Shown here: positions 40,475-48,120 of the stretch, piece after piece
Numbering within the stretch: position 1 is the stretch's first letter
Layout of the letters: every line of letters begins with the position of its first letter
Source: a virus
Strand: one strand, 5' to 3'
IMG/VR virus record: IMGVR_UViG_3300037493_005286
Location: 23,454 to 87,453 of that record
DNA length: 64,000 nucleotides
Notes under the pieces: generated by a model
Databases searched by the model: none
Told to the model about the DNA's origin: nothing
The model's input: only the letters and a program-made list of their open reading frames with translations
Translations under genes and position numbers: made by a program

Positions 40475-41089
40475 TTAAAAGGGTTCAATACTATCTGTAT
40501 TTCTAATAAATTCTGTAATAGCTATACGAAAACAACCAGGTAAGGTTTTATAACTATGCCAAGTTTTATCTGTTTCAGGTGCAAAAAATAAAGCTCTATT
40601 AGGAGCCCATTCTACTTCCTTAACGTATTTCTTATCCATGTCATATAAAATTGTGCCTTTTGAAATAATAGGTGAAACATAAGTTACAGATGTAAATATT
40701 TTATCCACACCATCATAATGAATTACATTTGAAGCTGCATCTTCTGAAAAAACCATTGTTATAACTGTTCTAATATCAACTGTATCGTATTTTCTATGAT
40801 TTGGAAAATACGATAAATCTGCTATATTAATACTTCTACTGGCAAGGCATTTTGTTGTTTTTGGAAATAATTTAAATTTATGTGTATTGCAACATTTCCA
40901 GCCTTGACGATCATTAATATTGCATATATTAAATCTATAACCCGTGAATTTATCTAGAGTGCCGTCTTGCATTTGCTTCATCTGTAATTCTGCAAATTGC
41001 GTTAATTCAGCTTCCATATTATTAAATAACTCTTTAGGGTAATAGTTATTAACTACAGCATGCGGCCATGGATATGTTTCTACTTTCAT
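40475..41089 (-). CDS. 2OG-Fe(II) oxygenase (prolyl-hydroxylase-like)
   Basis: The 204-residue protein begins YPWPHAVVNNYYPKELFNNME, as P4H-like phage oxygenases do. The HxD motif is in NVIHYDGVDKIFTSVTYVSP (about 120-139), and the distal His lies in FFAPETDKTWHSYKTLPGCFRIAITEFI (about 167-194), where the Arg in CFRIA would bind 2-oxoglutarate. It starts 69 nt after the upstream stop. The AspH-like gene is its direct downstream neighbour, after 5 nt. Confidence 0.8.
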   Translation of the reverse strand: MKVETYPWPHAVVNNYYPKELFNNMEAELTQFAELQMKQMQDGTLDKFTGYRFNICNINDRQGWKCCNTHKFKLFPKTTKCLASRSINIADLSYFPNHRKYDTVDIRTVITMVFSEDAASNVIHYDGVDKIFTSVTYVSPIISKGTILYDMDKKYVKEVEWAPNRALFFAPETDKTWHSYKTLPGCFRIAITEFIRNTDSIEPF

Positions 41090-41158
41090 CTTATATTGTT
41101 ATATTCACGTAAACTATTTAACTGTAAATTATACATTTGCAACAAGCATATCAATAAT

Positions 41159-41722
41159 CTACTTTAAATTAAATTCCCATCGATCATTTTTTAACACGCA
41201 GCCAAATTCAGAAAAAAGTTTATCGTAATCTGTTTTAAATTTATGATCAGCATCTACGTCACAAATAACGCGTTGACTCATTGAAGCTAATTGTAATATA
41301 TTAAAATTTTTAACTTTAAAAAACAAACAACACATTTTAAACATTAAACGTAATATTGACATTTTATATTTTTTTCGTGATAATAAAGTTAACCTATCAC
41401 GATCAGCACTAGTCTGTATATTACCTATTAAAATTTTATCTACACACGGGCAAAATCTAAGGTAACCAATATACATATTTTGTTGTATGTCTTCCTTATT
41501 GCTAAAAAATCTCATACATAATAATCCTCGGGTATAAAACGGTTCAGACTCACCACTTTCTATTGTTATATAGATATCACTACATTCTATATAATGCTCA
41601 CCTTTAAACTTATCTAAAAAAATTAAAGAATCAGTAATACATGTTACTATTTCGTTAACAGTTACATTTTTAATGCATAATCCTGTCTGCTTTAATGCGA
41701 ATATATCCTGGATTCCTACCAC
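41159..41722 (-). CDS. Possible DUF535 (VirK/YbjX)-like protein, 187 aa
   Basis: The start appears to be GTG at 41722. The pattern ILIGNIQTSADRDRLTLLSRKKYKMS (about 97-122), then a hydrophobic helix, ASMSQRVICDVDADHKFKTDYDKLFSEFGC and a short C-terminal strand resembles the VirK/YbjX family in order and spacing. That family is linked to cell-surface or membrane stress in enterobacteria, but its activity is unknown. The match is from memory and tentative. Confidence 0.55.
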   Translation of the reverse strand: MVGIQDIFALKQTGLCIKNVTVNEIVTCITDSLIFLDKFKGEHYIECSDIYITIESGESEPFYTRGLLCMRFFSNKEDIQQNMYIGYLRFCPCVDKILIGNIQTSADRDRLTLLSRKKYKMSILRLMFKMCCLFFKVKNFNILQLASMSQRVICDVDADHKFKTDYDKLFSEFGCVLKNDRWEFNLK

Positions 41723-41735
41723 AATTTAACAAATT

Positions 41736-42170
41736 TTATTTAAGCTTAAACACAAACTCGTTATCCTTATTAATAGTTTTCCCAGTATAGGGATTATAAT
41801 CAACCAGTTGAGCATGCTTTATAATTTTTTTACAGTAGTAAGTATATATTTTTAAAAATCGCTTATTTGTAAAGTGGACATACATATACGTAGGATTTAT
41901 TAAACTAAAATGATTTGATATAGCAGTAAAAAGAAGTATGTAAAATTTTACAGGGTTAACGCATACATACACTGGTTCGTAACGTAAATTTATATTTCGT
42001 ATAAGTTCATCAGGTGTTTTTGCTAATGTTTTTACCTTATACCTAATCTCAGATACAATATCACCGTTAGGTAATTGTGTATTAAAACACATGAGTATAT
42101 AGCTGATATCACCTATAACAATAGTATCAAATACAGATTTTCTATCTTCTAACCAACTATTAATATTCAT
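41736..42170 (-). CDS. Hypothetical island protein, 144 aa
   Basis: I do not recognise this protein. It is mostly strands and helices with VVIGDISYILMCFNTQL-like hydrophobic stretches, NPVKFYILLFTAISNHFSL (about 75-95) and a Lys/Tyr-rich C-terminus. It lies between the DUF535-like gene and the second radical SAM gene, starting 1 nt after that gene's stop. A GNAT-like or accessory role is possible but unsupported. Confidence 0.6.
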   Translation of the reverse strand: MNINSWLEDRKSVFDTIVIGDISYILMCFNTQLPNGDIVSEIRYKVKTLAKTPDELIRNINLRYEPVYVCVNPVKFYILLFTAISNHFSLINPTYMYVHFTNKRFLKIYTYYCKKIIKHAQLVDYNPYTGKTINKDNEFVFKLK

Positions 42171-43109
42171 TTACCAAGTTTCATCACACCCCTTACACAT
42201 ACCTTCATATTCATTATTAGAATGATTTTTCAGCAATGACTGCCATGGTACGTCATTATATATGTCTGTTAACCTATTATGATTTATATTTCCCATTACT
42301 CCACTTCTTTTTAGGTCATGAAACGGACAAAACAATACATTACCACCTGTTACAATCCCACCACCGCTTCCCGGACCGTACGGGCAAATACCAGTACGTT
42401 TTCTTAAAGGTGATGTAGTAGGTATATGGCCTGCTCTATTAACGTTGTATGTTTCATTCACAACTAAGTTAGCATTTCTGTTTAATCTAAACGTATTTAT
42501 GTAATTATCTAATGCGCTGGATTGCGTTAAAGTGCATCTTTGAATAAATCTTAGCTTTAAGTTATCGCAATTACTGTATACCATTTCGAGTTGATTCAAA
42601 AAGCGTAAATAACCATCACGATTTGTATTAGATTGATATTCTTCAACAGTTTCACCATACAGTGAAATATCAAAAATAAGTTTTTTAAAGTGAGACAACT
42701 TTAAAATATCACCTTCATTTATAAGCAGTATATTACTCGTAATGGTATATTCTAAAACACGTTTATCCTCTTCAAGTATTTGTAGTTTAGTTATTATCTC
42801 TTTATCTAAGAACGGCTCTCCAATAGCTGGTGTTAAGTCAAAGTATTTTATACCACTATCCAAACACTTATCTACTATACCTTTAAATTCCAACGTAGAC
42901 ATTACTTTAAACTTACTATATTCAGCAATGTCAGTAATACTACCACGGCAGAAACTGCAATTAAGATTGCAGTTGTTTATGGTAATGATAGAAATAAGGT
43001 TTTTATTATTTTCTCTAGATGTAAATTTATCCTTAATATTACTTAATATAAATGTATTATATTTACTTTGTAACTGTAACGTCCGAGCATCCTGTTGTAA
43101 ATTATTCAT
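42171..43109 (-). CDS. Radical SAM enzyme with GSGG/Cys-rich C-terminus (second of the island)
   Basis: The 312-residue protein has CNLNCSFCRGS (Cys at about 47, 51 and 54), YFDLTPAIGEPFL (about 89-101, the GE-containing SAM loop) and a C-terminal segment with GICPYGPGSGGGI, VLFCPFHDL, GVMGNI and CKGCDETW, which should hold an auxiliary cluster. It is a clear paralogue of the 44943-45854 protein, which shares these motifs in the same order. It begins 4 nt before the stop of the upstream gene. Confidence 0.87.
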   Translation of the reverse strand: MNNLQQDARTLQLQSKYNTFILSNIKDKFTSRENNKNLISIITINNCNLNCSFCRGSITDIAEYSKFKVMSTLEFKGIVDKCLDSGIKYFDLTPAIGEPFLDKEIITKLQILEEDKRVLEYTITSNILLINEGDILKLSHFKKLIFDISLYGETVEEYQSNTNRDGYLRFLNQLEMVYSNCDNLKLRFIQRCTLTQSSALDNYINTFRLNRNANLVVNETYNVNRAGHIPTTSPLRKRTGICPYGPGSGGGIVTGGNVLFCPFHDLKRSGVMGNINHNRLTDIYNDVPWQSLLKNHSNNEYEGMCKGCDETW

Positions 43110-43873
43110 AAAATTAAGGGGGTATTATCCAATTCTAATATACATTTAATGAATGCATTAACCTTTTTAACTATATTTAATGAAAATTCCTTTTCCATTA
43201 CACTAGCGTATCGCTCTCTATATGTTGAACGCGTATCATCTTTCCAAATAAATTCATCACCATTCGTATATTGTTTTGTTTCATCAACAGGGCAATAGAT
43301 ATAATCAAAAAGAATAGAATTATCTCTATCAATTATTTTTTTATCATATATATTTCGTGTAAGAATTGCACGTGAACCAAATACTGAATGATTGGCTGTA
43401 GCTGTAGCAAAAAAAATAGTGTTAGCATATACATTACAATATAATTCAAATGCTCTTGGTCCAATTTCACCAGATTGCTTTTCACAATTTAACTGATCAT
43501 AATAATCTGGTACACTATGTCGGCATATTACTTTAACTTTATTAAATGATTTAAGTAATTTTAATTCAATCATTTGATTAATTAACTGGTAAAATGCTAA
43601 AAATTCCAATTGAGGTATTGTAACTATATTAGGATATTCGTTCTTATAATATAGCACAATAGCCCGATCATGATGTGGCGTTATAATATCTTTCTTTGAA
43701 ACTGTCCATAGCTTATATTTAGTGCTTAGCATATAATCATTTAACAAATCACCTACAATTACAATTTTATCTTTTGTAGTTTTTTCTAACAAATAATCAT
43801 ACTGCTTTTGGTTATATAAATGACCAATGTATTCCTTGGGTTGCAAATCATACTGCTTTAACACTTCCATCAT
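43106..43873 (-). CDS. Hypothetical island protein, 255 aa
   Basis: I do not recognise this protein. It is mixed alpha/beta, with KIVIVGDLLNDYML (about 36-49), VKVICRHSVPDYYDQL (about 118-133) and FATATANHSVFGSRAIL (about 155-171), in which HSVxDYYD and NHSVFGS could be active-site segments. It overlaps the amidinotransferase and radical SAM genes by 4 nt on each side, so it is a tightly coupled member of the core module. No catalytic class can be assigned. Confidence 0.65.
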   Translation of the reverse strand: MMEVLKQYDLQPKEYIGHLYNQKQYDYLLEKTTKDKIVIVGDLLNDYMLSTKYKLWTVSKKDIITPHHDRAIVLYYKNEYPNIVTIPQLEFLAFYQLINQMIELKLLKSFNKVKVICRHSVPDYYDQLNCEKQSGEIGPRAFELYCNVYANTIFFATATANHSVFGSRAILTRNIYDKKIIDRDNSILFDYIYCPVDETKQYTNGDEFIWKDDTRSTYRERYASVMEKEFSLNIVKKVNAFIKCILELDNTPLIL

Positions 43874-44970
43874 ACAAAATAATTTTCAAGTTGACCAGTT
43901 CTTCTAATATCAAGAGTGGTACAATGGTGCGCCCCAGAAAACAATTCGCAATGCCGCATTGACGATCCTATAGCAGTTATACCATAAGGCTTTAGTTTTT
44001 GGTTTAAAACTTTTTCATATTCAGGATGACATATTATCAACTCTGGCGATACGCTAAACACATTCAACTCAATCTTAGTTGATGCTAAACGTATTCCATT
44101 TTTAACTTCACGATTGCGGTCAATTGGTTCTATCAATATCTTATCCCAAGTCTGCAATTGTTTTGGTAGCAAATGCCAAATATCGGAACGTGTAACTAAA
44201 CACAAGCCAGGGCGCAGTGGAAGTATACAACTGTCAATATGATTATCTGTTATGTTGCATTCCCAAATCTTATACCGCTCTCCCAAGTGACGCTGCAACC
44301 ATTGCACGCCCATCTTCATGTTCAAAGAACTTGCATTAAACAATAAATGTTCGCCAAAGCGCATTATGTTGGCAGCATCAAACATAATTTCAGGCCCACA
44401 ATCCATTGGCGAAGAGTGTCTAACCAATTGATCTATTTGTCCATCATTAGCTTGTAATATATGAGATATGTCAAATGAATAGTCAGTAAGCAGTGGACGA
44501 GGTGCACTTGTCCATTTAGCACCAGCATTAAAATATTCTAAAAACAAATGCTTTAAATAGTCTGTTTCATAGTAACGCCATCTACAAGATACCGGTGTTT
44601 CTATAATCTCATTACCAATCACTATGCTTAGGTCACGTACATTTAGTGATGGATACACAGCGCTGTTCCAATTTGGAGTCTTTACTTTTTGTATAATGCT
44701 TGGAGTCTTTGGGCGTCTTACGTGTACTCCCAAACTGGTCAATAACTCTGCAAAAGCTTCAACATCTTCATTGTGTTCAGCAATATAACGCTTATCAATT
44801 TGCGGATTAATTATTCTCTCATTTGCAAATTGAATGTTATCATGAAAGAACATCTTAAATGTTAAGTCTATAGCTGGTAGGGTTTCAGGTACTCCTGCGC
44901 CAACTATAACTTCTTCAAGTGGATCCCATTCATTGTGGCTGTTTACCACTGCGCTGTGCATGTCTTGCAT
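43870..44970 (-). CDS. Arginine:glycine amidinotransferase-like enzyme
   Basis: The 366-residue protein belongs to the AGAT/StrB amidinotransferase family. It shows NEWDPLEEVIVG (about 13-24), VRDLSIVIGNEIIETP, the Asp motif FDAANIMRFGEHLLFNASSL (about 198-217), the His motif DNHIDSCILPLRPGLC (about 242-257) and the catalytic Cys in HHCTTLDIRR (C350). The family moves an amidino group from arginine to an amine, for example glycine, scyllo-inosamine-phosphate or toxin precursors. The acceptor is unknown. By eye this gene is less AT-rich than its neighbours, suggesting later acquisition. Confidence 0.9.
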   Translation of the reverse strand: MQDMHSAVVNSHNEWDPLEEVIVGAGVPETLPAIDLTFKMFFHDNIQFANERIINPQIDKRYIAEHNEDVEAFAELLTSLGVHVRRPKTPSIIQKVKTPNWNSAVYPSLNVRDLSIVIGNEIIETPVSCRWRYYETDYLKHLFLEYFNAGAKWTSAPRPLLTDYSFDISHILQANDGQIDQLVRHSSPMDCGPEIMFDAANIMRFGEHLLFNASSLNMKMGVQWLQRHLGERYKIWECNITDNHIDSCILPLRPGLCLVTRSDIWHLLPKQLQTWDKILIEPIDRNREVKNGIRLASTKIELNVFSVSPELIICHPEYEKVLNQKLKPYGITAIGSSMRHCELFSGAHHCTTLDIRRTGQLENYFV

Positions 44971-45854
44971 ATATCAGTATAGTTACTATTCACGTGATTG
45001 GTTACAACATTATTCCATGTATCAGTATTACGTAATTGTAATAAAGATGAGCCACTAAGATTACCAATTAGAGATTTTTTTCCTAAATCATTAAAAGCAC
45101 AATAATAATAATTATTATCACTACGAATTGCTCCTCCACTACCAACTCCACATGGACATATACCCTTTCTACTTACTGATATATTATCAGTTTGAACGCT
45201 TCCACCACGATTATCATTAACACGTCCATCATGTACAGCTACATTTTTCTTTGTTAGTAGTTTATACATTACTTTTCGAAAAGGTAAATCTATATCACTT
45301 AGATCCTCATTACGCAACGTTATTTCAATAGGTGTATCTATATCTATTAATGACGAAAAAGTATCAATGCACTTTTTAAATAAATCTTTATTTGTAAATG
45401 TCTTAAAGCTACTTATACCGCTTCCGTATAATGAAAGTGATAAATTTAACTTTTTGTGTCCCTTAGGAATGTTATTTACTGTCCCATTTGTCGTCATAAG
45501 ATAGCCTTTAACGCCTTCATGGTGTTCTAGGTAATTTAAATATTTATGTATATCTTTAACTAGTAATATTTCACCAATAGCTGGCGTTAAATCAAAATAA
45601 CATATACCTGATTTAACACATTCATCGACTGTTTTAATAAACGAGTCGTATGACATTGTTTGTAGTTCGTATTGGTGTACATTATCTATACTGCCCCTGC
45701 AACCGATACACGACAAGTTACATTTATCCGTAATAATAATATTAATATACTTAGAATTTATAGCATCTGAATTATATAAATTCGTACGAATACCGGCCCA
45801 TTTAAATAACTTATGCGATGATACTTGTACTAAAAGATCAAGTAAGCTTGTCAT
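44943..45854 (-). CDS. Radical SAM enzyme with GSGG/Cys-rich C-terminus (first of the island)
   Basis: The 303-residue protein has CNLSCIGCRGS (Cys at about 45, 49 and 52), YFDLTPAIGEILL (about 86-98), LMTTNGT and a C-terminal GICPCGVGSGGAI, YYCAFNDL, SLIGNLSG and CKTCTAQW. The paralogue at 42171 differs mainly in the middle. The conserved cysteines point to an auxiliary Fe-S cluster, as in SPASM or twitch-type enzymes. Its 3' end overlaps the amidinotransferase gene by 28 nt. Confidence 0.87.
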   Translation of the reverse strand: MTSLLDLLVQVSSHKLFKWAGIRTNLYNSDAINSKYINIIITDKCNLSCIGCRGSIDNVHQYELQTMSYDSFIKTVDECVKSGICYFDLTPAIGEILLVKDIHKYLNYLEHHEGVKGYLMTTNGTVNNIPKGHKKLNLSLSLYGSGISSFKTFTNKDLFKKCIDTFSSLIDIDTPIEITLRNEDLSDIDLPFRKVMYKLLTKKNVAVHDGRVNDNRGGSVQTDNISVSRKGICPCGVGSGGAIRSDNNYYYCAFNDLGKKSLIGNLSGSSLLQLRNTDTWNNVVTNHVNSNYTDICKTCTAQW

Positions 45855-46564
45855 AAATATTTGTTAAACGGAACTGGTAATAAAATTGGCGGCCAGAGAG
45901 TATATACATCATCAATTGTTTGAAATGTCTCGAATGATGTGGTATTTACTGCTTCGGTAATCATATCTATAATAATATCAACTTCTTCAATACTGTCTGT
46001 ATCACCCTCTAATGTAAATTTTTCACGCTCTGTAAGTAATTTAGATATGGCTAGTTCGCCGGTCTGTTGAAGCTTCACTGAACATACTGTAACCATGTGT
46101 ATAATAATATCATCTGTACGCTGCTGAAAAGCGCCTAAATCTGTAACACCAAACTGCTTCATTATAAATATATCCCTTACATTTATATGGTGTTTAAGGC
46201 TATTAATATTAGGTCTTTGCTTATCGATGTATTTAATGTTGTCTCTTTTTACCAGAAACTGCTTATATAGCTCGTCATTACTAGTTTTAATTTCTTCTGC
46301 ACGTTCAATGACAAACTTATCGTAATTTTGTAGCTCGTAATAAGTAGGTAATACCATTACACCGGCTCGTATAGAGCTAATGCTAAAATTAGCATCTGTA
46401 AGATCAAACCATTGTTGTTCAGCAAAATCATATATACTAACTATACCGTTTTCTACTTTAACGTCACCGGAATGTATTAAAAATACATAATCTTCGCTAT
46501 TATAAATTCCATACAAGTATATGGAGGTTGTTTGTGTAATGATACCGATATAGCTTACATCCAT
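45851..46564 (-). CDS. Hypothetical protein at the head of the island operon, 237 aa
   Basis: I do not recognise this protein. The N-terminus is strand-rich (VSYIGIITQTTSIYLYGIYNSEDYVFLI), the middle is a long charged helix region (NYDKFVIERAEEIKTSNDEL) and the C-terminal part is acidic and helical. It overlaps the first radical SAM gene by 4 nt. Its position after the tail genes suggests a virion or fibre protein rather than an enzyme, perhaps the substrate of the island. That is speculation. Confidence 0.6.
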   Translation of the reverse strand: MDVSYIGIITQTTSIYLYGIYNSEDYVFLIHSGDVKVENGIVSIYDFAEQQWFDLTDANFSISSIRAGVMVLPTYYELQNYDKFVIERAEEIKTSNDELYKQFLVKRDNIKYIDKQRPNINSLKHHINVRDIFIMKQFGVTDLGAFQQRTDDIIIHMVTVCSVKLQQTGELAISKLLTEREKFTLEGDTDSIEEVDIIIDMITEAVNTTSFETFQTIDDVYTLWPPILLPVPFNKYL

Positions 46565-46570
46565 ACCTCT

Positions 46571-46578
46571 ATTTTATA
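46571..46578 (-). promoter_or_regulatory. Late-type promoter variant (TATAAAAT) heading the island operon
   Basis: TATAAAAT lies 6 nt (AGAGGT) before the ATG at 46564. AGAGG is one of the few SD-like strings here but is too close to the ATG for normal use. Genes from 46564 down to about 40475 are tightly packed behind it. Confidence 0.5.
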
Positions 46579-46612
46579 TCTAGTTTTACTAAAATCCACA
46601 CAAAAAACTATA

Positions 46613-47155
46613 TTATTGTATATAGTTAAAATAAGCAGTGTTTGAACCGCCACCGTACGTAACATCAATATATTTAATTACTTCGTGATCCGCTAAATAA
46701 TCAGCTTTCATATCCGTTACCTCAAGTCTGTAGGTACCATCAAAAAGGTCAGGTATTGATACGTTAGTACCGACACTTATTACGCTAAAAGGCGACGGTC
46801 CAAAACCTTCTACTTTAATTTCTCGTGCACCGCCACCGATTTTATATGTAGTAGTTGAAGGTATGAAATTAATAATACCGTCATGTATTAAATGGTAATA
46901 TTGATCAGGTGTACAAGGAAAGGAGACTAACTTAAAGCCGAAAATGGTTGACCTATAAAATGAGCTCAGAGATAAATTATTTGAATTTAATGGTGGAACG
47001 TCACCCTCTTGGCCTTCCCGAGCTATAGCTGCGAGTTGGGTAATACTTAAATTATAAATACCGGGATTATAGTTTGCATTATCTACTATTAAATCTGTGG
47101 TGAGTGCTCTAACGTCACTCATTTTAATTTCTCCAGTTAATGGCGTTGCTGGCAT
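46613..47155 (-). CDS. Virion/tail protein, 180 aa
   Basis: The protein starts MPATPLTGEIKMSDVRALT, the short N-terminal pattern of T4-like phage structural proteins (in which PxTGxIxxSDV precedes a globular strand domain). The rest is beta-rich with GGGAREIKVEGFGPSPFSVISVG and a YGGGSNTAYFNYI end. It begins just after the S74 fibre gene's stop. A baseplate or fibre-tip role is likely. Confidence 0.6.
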   Translation of the reverse strand: MPATPLTGEIKMSDVRALTTDLIVDNANYNPGIYNLSITQLAAIAREGQEGDVPPLNSNNLSLSSFYRSTIFGFKLVSFPCTPDQYYHLIHDGIINFIPSTTTYKIGGGAREIKVEGFGPSPFSVISVGTNVSIPDLFDGTYRLEVTDMKADYLADHEVIKYIDVTYGGGSNTAYFNYIQ

Positions 47156-47156
47156 A

Positions 47157-48104
47157 TTACTTAAGTTTAGATTGTATATCTATTATTTCAAGTCTTAAAT
47201 TATCGTTTTGTAACTTTAACTCTTTAATAGATTCAATAAGTAATGGTACTATCTTTTCATAATTAACAGCTTTGTATCCATTTCCTCTAGTTGTTACTAT
47301 AGATGGTAAGACCTCCTCTATTTCCTGAGCAATAACACCGACATCACTACCTGTGTAAATATCTTGCTTGCTATTCCAGTCAAAAGTAACTCCGTTAATT
47401 TTAGATATCTTATCTAGAGGAGCTGTAATGTTCTGTATATTATCTTTTAAATTCTTATCTGACGTAGAATACGCAACAATGTCATTAGATCCATATATAA
47501 CACCACCTATGTAAGCAGCTCCTGTAGCATGAAACGTACCAGTTACATCTAAATTATATATCGGTGAGCCATTATTGATACCAACTTTACCGTCCGCAGT
47601 TATTCTCATTTTTTCGCCGTTAGCTACAAAAACTATCGGACCGTTATTTTGCGTTAAGGTCGTTGAACCTGTACCTAAATTTGTAATTGATAAATCACCA
47701 TTAGCTCCTGTGTCCTTTATAATTCTAGCATCATAATCTGGAGTTGGAGATGTATGAAAATCAATATACGTTGTACCATTACCTGTACGACCGTTACCAA
47801 CTTCAATAAAGGCAGCTGCATTACTTACACCATTAGCTAAAAGTAAATTACCACTAGCAGTAATATTACCTGTTTCTATACTGTTACTTGTTGCAATACC
47901 CGTATTAGTGAGATTGCCTGTAATTACTGTATTACCTGTAATACTAGCACCTGTATTTATACGTCCTATGGATAATGACGATGCATTACCATAACCATCG
48001 TATAATAACTGTCTACTTGAAGCGGATAGTGGTGCGCCACCAGCATGAATAACACCAATATACGTATCACTTATATTAGTATTTGTTAAAGATTGTATCG
48101 CCAT
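47157..48104 (-). CDS. Tail fibre with C-terminal S74 intramolecular chaperone
   Basis: The 315-residue protein has a repetitive strand-rich shaft (TGNTVITGNLTNTGIATSNS) and, from about residue 220, a peptidase S74-like domain: STSDKNLKDNI, INGVTFDWNS, DVGVIAQEIEEVLPSIV, NYEKIVPLLIESIKELKLQN and a terminal coiled coil. In this class a Ser/Lys pair releases the chaperone after fibre folding; SDKNLK shows the region. A late promoter lies 5 nt upstream. A second S74 fibre is encoded at 62834. Confidence 0.87.
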   Translation of the reverse strand: MAIQSLTNTNISDTYIGVIHAGGAPLSASSRQLLYDGYGNASSLSIGRINTGASITGNTVITGNLTNTGIATSNSIETGNITASGNLLLANGVSNAAAFIEVGNGRTGNGTTYIDFHTSPTPDYDARIIKDTGANGDLSITNLGTGSTTLTQNNGPIVFVANGEKMRITADGKVGINNGSPIYNLDVTGTFHATGAAYIGGVIYGSNDIVAYSTSDKNLKDNIQNITAPLDKISKINGVTFDWNSKQDIYTGSDVGVIAQEIEEVLPSIVTTRGNGYKAVNYEKIVPLLIESIKELKLQNDNLRLEIIDIQSKLK

Positions 48105-48109
48105 AAAGT

Positions 48110-48117
48110 TATTTAAT
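48110..48117 (-). promoter_or_regulatory. Late promoter (ATTAAATA)
   Basis: ATTAAATA with 5 nt (ACTTT) before the ATG at 48104. Confidence 0.65.
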
Positions 48118-48120
48118 ACA

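Noticed and set aside
46565-46570. AGAGG as a Shine-Dalgarno site for the 46564 gene
   Set aside because: It lies only one base from the ATG, too close for normal ribosome positioning.
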